This document shows positions 57,738 to 64,000 of a DNA stretch of 64,000 nt, piece after piece (within the stretch, counting starts at the first letter, position 1; every line of letters begins with the position of its first letter). The position numbers were made by a program, and so were the translations under genes. Origin of the DNA: Lunularia cruciata (Eukaryota > Streptophyta > Marchantiopsida > Lunulariales > Lunulariaceae); the NCBI GenBank assembly GCA_948567375.1, contig CAOYZS010000005.1:558001-622000 (forward strand), written 5' to 3'. The notes beneath the pieces are model-generated. The model was not told where the DNA came from. It ran no database searches and saw only the letters and a list, made by a program, of their open reading frames with translations.

Positions 57738-58597
57738 TTCTTCTGTAGCATCACACTTTTGATAGAAGGTGATTCACATTGGCTCTCCTGCTTCTCTCCC
57801 CAATACTAACCTCCAATCCGACTCAATCCATCGAGCTGGATTTCCTCTCTTCCCTTCAACCTTGAGACCCTCCTCACAATTACTGGCAGCTATTTCTGCC
57901 ATCACTCACGAAAAACTAAAATTCTAGTTCCATGCTAAGAAGGTAATACAAAGTCTAGTCAAGACTTCAATTTTGGCTACTACATCTAACCTATGAATTG
58001 TGAAACTTTGCACCGCCAGCGCATTGGCCACCTTCTTTGCCATAATCTACTCTCACGTTCTACGATGCTGAAAGATGATGCGAGACACTCTAACTCCTTC
58101 GGGATTTTGGAAAATTTCACTCTCAATGGGCTTCTGGACACGCATTACAACAAGATGACTACTCAAAGGAATTGGGAATTTACTTGGCATATTCAACTTG
58201 TCCCTGCGCAGTGGCAATCTTATATTACCCCGAATTGCAGTCATTCTTTAGTTGATTTCAAATTTGACCTCCTCTCTTCTGCATGTTGATGTCTGGTCAC
58301 TGTGAAGACATGCTTCTTCTGCCCCTGCCATTTCTTGAAGTGTACTTTCTTGCCACATACCAAGGTTGTTAAACAGTCTTCATATCTTCTGCGCGTTCCG
58401 ACCCAAAGATGGTGCTCTTTGGACTTTTTCCATCATACACTTCTTTTGAATACCTCCATCATCGGATCCGATGTCGTCTTCTTTGGATGTCCTCCAAAGT
58501 TACTTCCGTCCATTCTTTGTCCGCAATTTGGCTTCCAGTGCTTACTTATTCTCTTAAACACTAATAAACAGAGCAAAAAAAAAATGTGGGTACCACA

Positions 58598-59960
58598 GTT
58601 TACCCCAAAGAATTTCCTCCACCCGAAGTTCTTCTGCTTCCATTTCTACTTGCATAAGCTTACTTCTCAATAGCAAGCTCTCCACACTCCACTTCATAAT
58701 GATTGCTAATTCATCCTTCACATCCAGATTAGCACTCACCATTTCTACTCTTTTGCTGCAAAAACACCAACAAGGGACATACTACCTTCAACAAATACTC
58801 CACCACTAGCGCCTTACCCCAAAGATTCAATCTTTGTATCTTCAACGTTTCTTCATTTGGGTTCTCTTCCTCCTAGATTGTAATCTTACTTGGTCCAACA
58901 TTGACTACTTGAGCACTTCTCTTCCCCTTGGCACCTCTTTGACACACCAAGACACCTTCTTCCTCCTTTGCATGCCCTTGCTCAACGGCGGACACCTATG
59001 GACTTAACTTCTCTACTTCCTCTACTCTTCCTCTTGTTTGCTAGACCTCTGCCTCTCCTTCACTGCTCCACCAATTGGTGCAAACACTTTGCCCAATCCA
59101 CTACTTCTCTTGCAAACACCTGATGAGAGAAGACTGCCTACTGCATCATGACATAGGTGGTTTGCTCTAGCTTGAGTATCACCATCATCACGCTCACAAT
59201 CCCTCTCTACATTGGGTCTCTATAACTATCCACCTTATACCCATTATTTGTGCATGGTAGATTAAAGGAATTCCTAACCTTGGTAGCTTCTTTTGATGCA
59301 TCACACTTCTGATAGAAGGTGGTACCCCCTACCTCTCATGCTTCTCTACCTAGGACTATCTCCAATCTGACTCAATCCATCAAGCCGGGTTTCCTCTCTT
59401 CCCTTTGTGCTTTGGCCCATCCTTGCAATCACTCGCAACAATCTCTACCATGAAACCTGAAAAGCTAAAATTCCAATTCCAACCAAAAAAGTGATGCAAA
59501 GTCTTGATAAGACCTCGATCCTCACTACTACATCCAATCTGCATTTAGGGTTCAGGGACATTGTAACACCTCTCATCGCACTCTGCTTACTCACTTTTGG
59601 GGCCATCGTGTGTTTCCTCACTCTCTTCTTGTGAAAGATCATACCCGACATTCTAACCCACTCTTCTAGCATATTCAAAATTTGCATTCCTTTGGATCGA
59701 CTCTAAATAGAAACATGATAGCATCTAGATATTGCAGTGCTTCCTCACGGAAATCTCAAATTTTTAGTCCTTTGCTGATTGGTCATTCTTTAGTCATTGC
59801 TCCACATCACTTACCGATTCTATGAAGTCTTTTCCTGTCAAGAACCTCTTGGTCTTGAGGTAGTCACTTTCTTCCCACATACTTTCTTGATTGGTAGAAC
59901 CCAAAGAATTCTGTTATAGGATCTTTGGATTAGGGTGCACTCCCTAATACAAAGTCCTTG
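58598..59960 (-). mobile_element. TE-X copy 5, strongly diverged
   Basis: The minus strand contains words matching the TE-X N-terminal region, such as LDVVVRIEVLSRLCITFL near 59,490 and a MAPKVSKQ stretch. The plus strand repeats ATCACACTTCTGATAGAAGG also seen in copies 2 and 4. It is older than the others. A separate short overlap with coding-like sequence at 58,600-58,760 is of unknown origin. Confidence 0.5.
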
Positions 59961-61765
59961 TCTTTATATTTTATCTTGTCCAACCCAAGTCCTTGGGACT
60001 TGACCCAAGGTCAACTTTGGGTTTATGCCAAACACACAATTCTTCACATTTCTTCCCCATTTAGCCCTCCTTTGGCTTTACCAACACACTTCTTCTTCAA
60101 AACTTTAACAAAACAAAACAAAGGAGTTACACCTACACTAGGAGTTACAGAGTGGTAGAGCTACTATGGTAGGTAGCAGAGAAGCTCCAGGTCATGGAGG
60201 ATGAGGTGGTAGAGTTGGTGGTATAGGATCCACACCTAGTAGAGGTGTTGTACCTACCCTTACTTCTGATACAACCATGGTTACTCACATTGAGCAGTTG
60301 GAGCATAGCATGGCCATTGCTCAAAGGAGATAAGATTTAGGTGCCGAGGCTTCTACCTTGTATGCTAGTGATAGAGATGCTTTGGACTTCATGGGTGGAG
60401 CAACACTTGTGGATGCATCTACAGCAGTGACTAGGAGTGCAATATGTGCTCTATAGCCTAGAGGAGCATCAATGGAGTTGGACCCACAAAAAGGAGAGGT
60501 TGGGAGACAAGGCAGACTTCCCTTGTCTTTCACACTCTCTCTAAGGCATTGCAAATGACATCCATGGCTCCTAGACGTCCTAGTGCAGGTGTGGTAGGTG
60601 TGATGGGGTGCATGATGGACTACCTACTAGTTAGCCACTTGGTACTACCCAGATTGAGTCTAGCAAGATGTTGGGGTGCCTCAGCTGATTATGCGCTATC
60701 CTTTATTTTCAGCCAATCGGAACACTGGGCCCAACTCTAGTGTTCAAGTTGGCTGCCATGCTTTGTGAGAGTAGGGATGATGTAGTCCCTACTACTAAAG
60801 TAGAGGTGGTTGATAGTAGAGTTGACTTGGTTGAGGAGCATGGGATCCGTTCAATGACCAATGGTTTATGGCAAGCAATAGCGAGTAGATTGGAGGAGTT
60901 ACTAGCTACACCGGCCTGTGAGCAAGCGTGGTTTACACCTAGTGTTTTCCTATTGGATAACTAGATGGGGAGTTTTTGTTTGGCGGGACCTTTAAGGAAG
61001 GTCTATACACCATAGAGGGTCTTACTTGACTCTAGTTTGTAGCTCCTTATGTTGGAGAAGGTTGTAGTTGTTGATCTTGAGTCATAGAAGATTGATGTGG
61101 AGAGGTGTCTAGACATCTCTAGGTGGTGGTTCAACATAGTACATCACATGTGGGGAGCTTATTTTGCAGGTTCAGCCTGAGCACCCGACTGATAGCTTGG
61201 TGGTGAGAGCTTAGGCTATTGCAACAATAATTGGGTCATATGATGTGCTAATTGGGGAGCACTGTTATACTCCATGGGTTTTAGTATCAACAATTGGGAG
61301 GAAATAGCCTCCTTTAGACCAGGTTGGTAGTTCAGTGAGAGACGAGTATGTCACCTACTAGTACGCTTCAGTAGTGGTAGTCTTTGCTCACTATAGTTCA
61401 AGACCATGGCAGCTTCTGTTTCAGCTTTCAACGGTTTTGTTACTTGGCTTGGTGAGTTATTGGAGAGGAATGCCCATGCAAAAGATACTCTAGTACTAGA
61501 AGAGATCACTCAGATTTGGAGTACGAGTGGGATTGTTCTATCCACCTTGGATGTTCCTTTGTGGAGTTTAGAGGAGGCAGTGCAGTAGCATGCATATCAA
61601 TTGGTGCAATAGGCTTGGAGTAGAGGCTTTGTACCACCAAGAGACCAGTGTGAGGATGAGCTTCTAGAGTCAATTACCTTGACATCTTTGGATACCACAC
61701 TCATTATTTGGTAGTATCTAGTAGCGGGAGTATGTCTATTGGAGTTGTTCAATGGGATGAGCACT
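59961..61765. other. Unassigned transposon-like stretch
   Basis: Gly- and Ser-rich short frames (near 60,190-60,330) and a frame with VDLVEEHGIRSMTNGLWQAI (60,740-60,964) are seen, but no known domain. Its place between TE-X copies and its many stops in all frames suggest decayed mobile DNA, perhaps gag-like. It ends where the next TE-X terminus begins at 61,766. Confidence 0.35.
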
Positions 61766-64000
61766 TGTGACAACTTGGCAAATATCACTTTTGCGGTAAT
61801 CGGGTAAGTTAAGTTTGTTCCTACAGAGATATGATTCAGAATTGGTCAAATACGAAGTCAAATAGTAACTTGTAGTTCTTCTTGATTGCTTCTTTAATCT
61901 CTCAGGTAGAAACTACACCTAGAAGAGAGTAACAAGCTCACAATCTTGACAACTTGTCACAAATACACACACACATAATCACAACATAACAAATTTTGTC
62001 CAAACAACTCTTGATTGTGATGATTCAAATTCTCCCAAAGACGGCACTTCACTGCAAATAAAAATTTTGCCGTAGAATTGTGTTCCACCCCTCCACTGAA
62101 GGCACAACTTCCTCGATCAAAATTGCTTCACATCAACTTCATGCTGCACTCACAAATGTAGAATACTACCAACACTACAATTCTTCTCAGATCTGTCAAG
62201 GCATTGCTTCGATGCACTTCACTCAGGATCAAACACACAGAATGAAGATCAAAGCTGCATAATCCAACATCCATAGACCCATTGACTTGCACTTTGAAAT
62301 TCTCTACACACTCACAAACACAAACACGGAATTGACAATCGGAATTAAGCTCAGGCGATGAGCACTAAGAACAGTACTTCACTTTATCTATCTTCAAACA
62401 TATGAATACTGAACAGCATAGTATTGTGAATGCTCCCCTTAAATACTGAAGCAAATAGCAGTTCTTCCTACCTATGCACCGCTTCCTAACATCTCTTCCT
62501 ACCTGGAGATCCAAATTGACAATCCATCTCTTCATATCTGCCTCTTCCTATCTCAAAATTGGTACTTATCCTGATCCGATGTCTACCTCATCATTGGCTT
62601 CCAAACCCAATGATCTCCCTACTACTTCTCCTTCTTTGGGTAAAGCTAATTCTACTAATTCCTTCACTAATTCTACTACTTCTACACTAGGAACTACAGT
62701 TGCACTAAGGAGTGACTTATCTAACTCTTTATCTCCTAACCCACTCTCTTCTCTAATGTGTCAAATAACATATCCGATGACACTTGTACTCCTACTTCCG
62801 CGACATCGGACTTCCGCTTTGCTGTCACACTATTCCTAATTTTCTCTAACTACGATTTGATTAAATCTAATCTGAGACTAACATTGTCTTCTACTTCTAA
62901 CATCTTCCGGTCTACACGCTCCCTCAATCGAATCAGCAACATGTTCATGTCCACATCTTTGGCTTTTCTCCTTTGAGTTTCCTACATAAGCAACTTCAAC
63001 TCATGTAGACGGGCTTCTTCCAATCTCCCTTTAGCCTCTGTGCTTAAGATTGCTCTCAACTTCCCCGCAACTTCTCATACTGATTCTGACTCATATCCTT
63101 GAGAGCGCTCTACCTTCAATTCTTTATGATACATCTTCAGCTCGTCTTCATACTCTGCAACAAGCATCTTCATCTCCTTTGCATACTGTGTACTTTGTAA
63201 CTTAGCACTTCTGAATAGCTCTTGTAATTGTTCTTCTTCTTCTTGCCTGACTGCTTACTCCCTCTGCCATGCTTGATCCTTCCTCGCTGCACTCTTCTTC
63301 AAGCTGTCCAACTCCTGCTCCATTATGATTGCCATCGCCTTCAAATGAATATTCTTGATGCCCACATCACTCACTTCCTCCTTCATTTTGCTCGGCCACA
63401 TCACTTGCTCCTTCAATTCTCCGGCTTGCCTCTTTTGCCTCGCAACTCTCTTGTAACATCTTGAAAGTCTTCTTCTTCAAGACTTCCTCCCTCTGAAGTT
63501 CTTCAATTTCTTCATTTCTTTGGACTTGTTGCTCCTATAACCCCTTCACTTCACTCAACAGATTCTTCACCACCTGCAACTCATTCATCCCCTTCCTATG
63601 ATCTTGGGGAATTACCCTCCGATGCTCCTTTAACAGCTCTAGCAACGGGATGACCACTTTCATCAGATATGATATCCCACCAAAGCTTTCTTTATCTTTG
63701 TCGTCGTCTTGAGTCTTCACCTCCTTCATTGGCTCCTTCATCCAAAGTCACGATCTTTGTATCTTCAGAGACACTGCATCAGAACTTTCTTCTTCTTTAC
63801 CGATTGAACTTGGCCCTGCAGGATACTCCTCCTTTTCCTTTGGTCTCTGCTTATTCACCACTATGGCTACACAATAACTCGTTGTTTTGGGTACTCTATC
63901 AATCATCATATGACAAGCTTCACTAACCGCCACCGATTGCTGAACCTCAAGTTCCCCCTCGCTATCACTTCCAAACTCCTCACTTTTTAAGGTGAGCTCC
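61766..64000 (-). mobile_element. TE-X copy 6, cut by window end
   Basis: Starts with the full terminus TGTGACAACTTGGCAAATAT and runs through the 3' non-coding part, the coiled-coil part (about 62,580-63,530) and into the acidic segment (SQLW/DRVPKTTSYCVAIVVNK region near 63,750-63,930). It is the only minus-oriented copy here with an undamaged outer terminus. It continues past the window edge. Confidence 0.62.

Larger units (their letters stand above)
55173..58597 (-). mobile_element. TE-X copy 4, opposite orientation
   Basis: The 3' non-coding part starts inside the terminal region (CCACCCCTCCACTAAAGGCA). Coiled-coil frames lie at 55,903-56,693, the acidic frame at 56,694-57,200, the conserved NWAKCFHDRTRQMVINWRT block at 57,354-57,737 and the N-terminal MPSKFPIPLSSHL block near 58,190. 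It ends GGGTACCACA (58,597). It closely matches copy 2, minus the solo LTR. A few breaks are present. Confidence 0.62.

Overview
The window looks like nuclear DNA of a land plant, probably a large-genome, seed-free or gymnosperm-like lineage. The evidence is one host gene with plant-type exon borders, several kinds of plant retroelement, and (TTTAGGG)2 stretches. The host gene is a BSL (BRI1-SUPPRESSOR-1-LIKE) Kelch/PP1-type protein phosphatase. This family, with N-terminal Kelch repeats joined to a C-terminal phosphatase, is known from green plants. The species cannot be named from the sequence.

Positions 1-33,388 (minus strand): thirteen exons of the BSL gene run from the ATG at 33,388 down to 5,296. 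Splice phases fit exactly: 1,890 coding bases, 630 codons. They give the whole Kelch domain, the linker and the conserved segment just before the phosphatase. The catalytic phosphatase exons are not in the window and should lie beyond position 1. Thirteen exons occupy 28.1 kb because introns 2, 7, 10, 12 and 13 (about 7.7, 10.8, 4.8, 1.4 and more than 5.3 kb) are swollen. They are filled by one repeat system related to a Penelope-like retroelement (PLE). The best reverse transcriptase block is at 1,888-3,450, with fragments near 11.5, 17, 18.6 and 29.8 kb. Around these lie dozens of copies of two short conserved modules, called A (about 200-240 bp) and B (a hairpin of about 50 bp). Every copy I could recognise lies in the same orientation as the PLE reverse transcriptase, and so in the sense direction of the host gene. 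Module A shows compensatory base changes in a long-range helix and looks like a structured RNA.

Positions 33,389-37,687: the 5' flank of BSL, then AT-rich DNA with two tandem duplications and a 75-bp inverted repeat that could fold into a long hairpin. I recognise no gene there.

Positions 37,688-64,000: nested transposable elements. The most abundant is an unclassified family, provisionally 'TE-X', present in at least six full or partial copies. It has inverted TGTGACAAC... termini and encodes a basic/globular protein of about 317 aa followed by acidic and coiled-coil segments. Between the copies are remnants of two different Ty3/gypsy elements facing each other (minus strand 45.9-48.1 kb; plus strand 48.1-51.9 kb, a chromodomain-bearing chromovirus), a solo LTR with a 4-bp target duplication inside a TE-X copy, a gag-like fragment, and an unassigned repetitive stretch. 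The chromovirus LTR carries a cluster of heat-shock-element-like motifs upstream of a TATA box.

All calls come from reading the sequence and from remembered family features. No database search, folding or alignment program was run.
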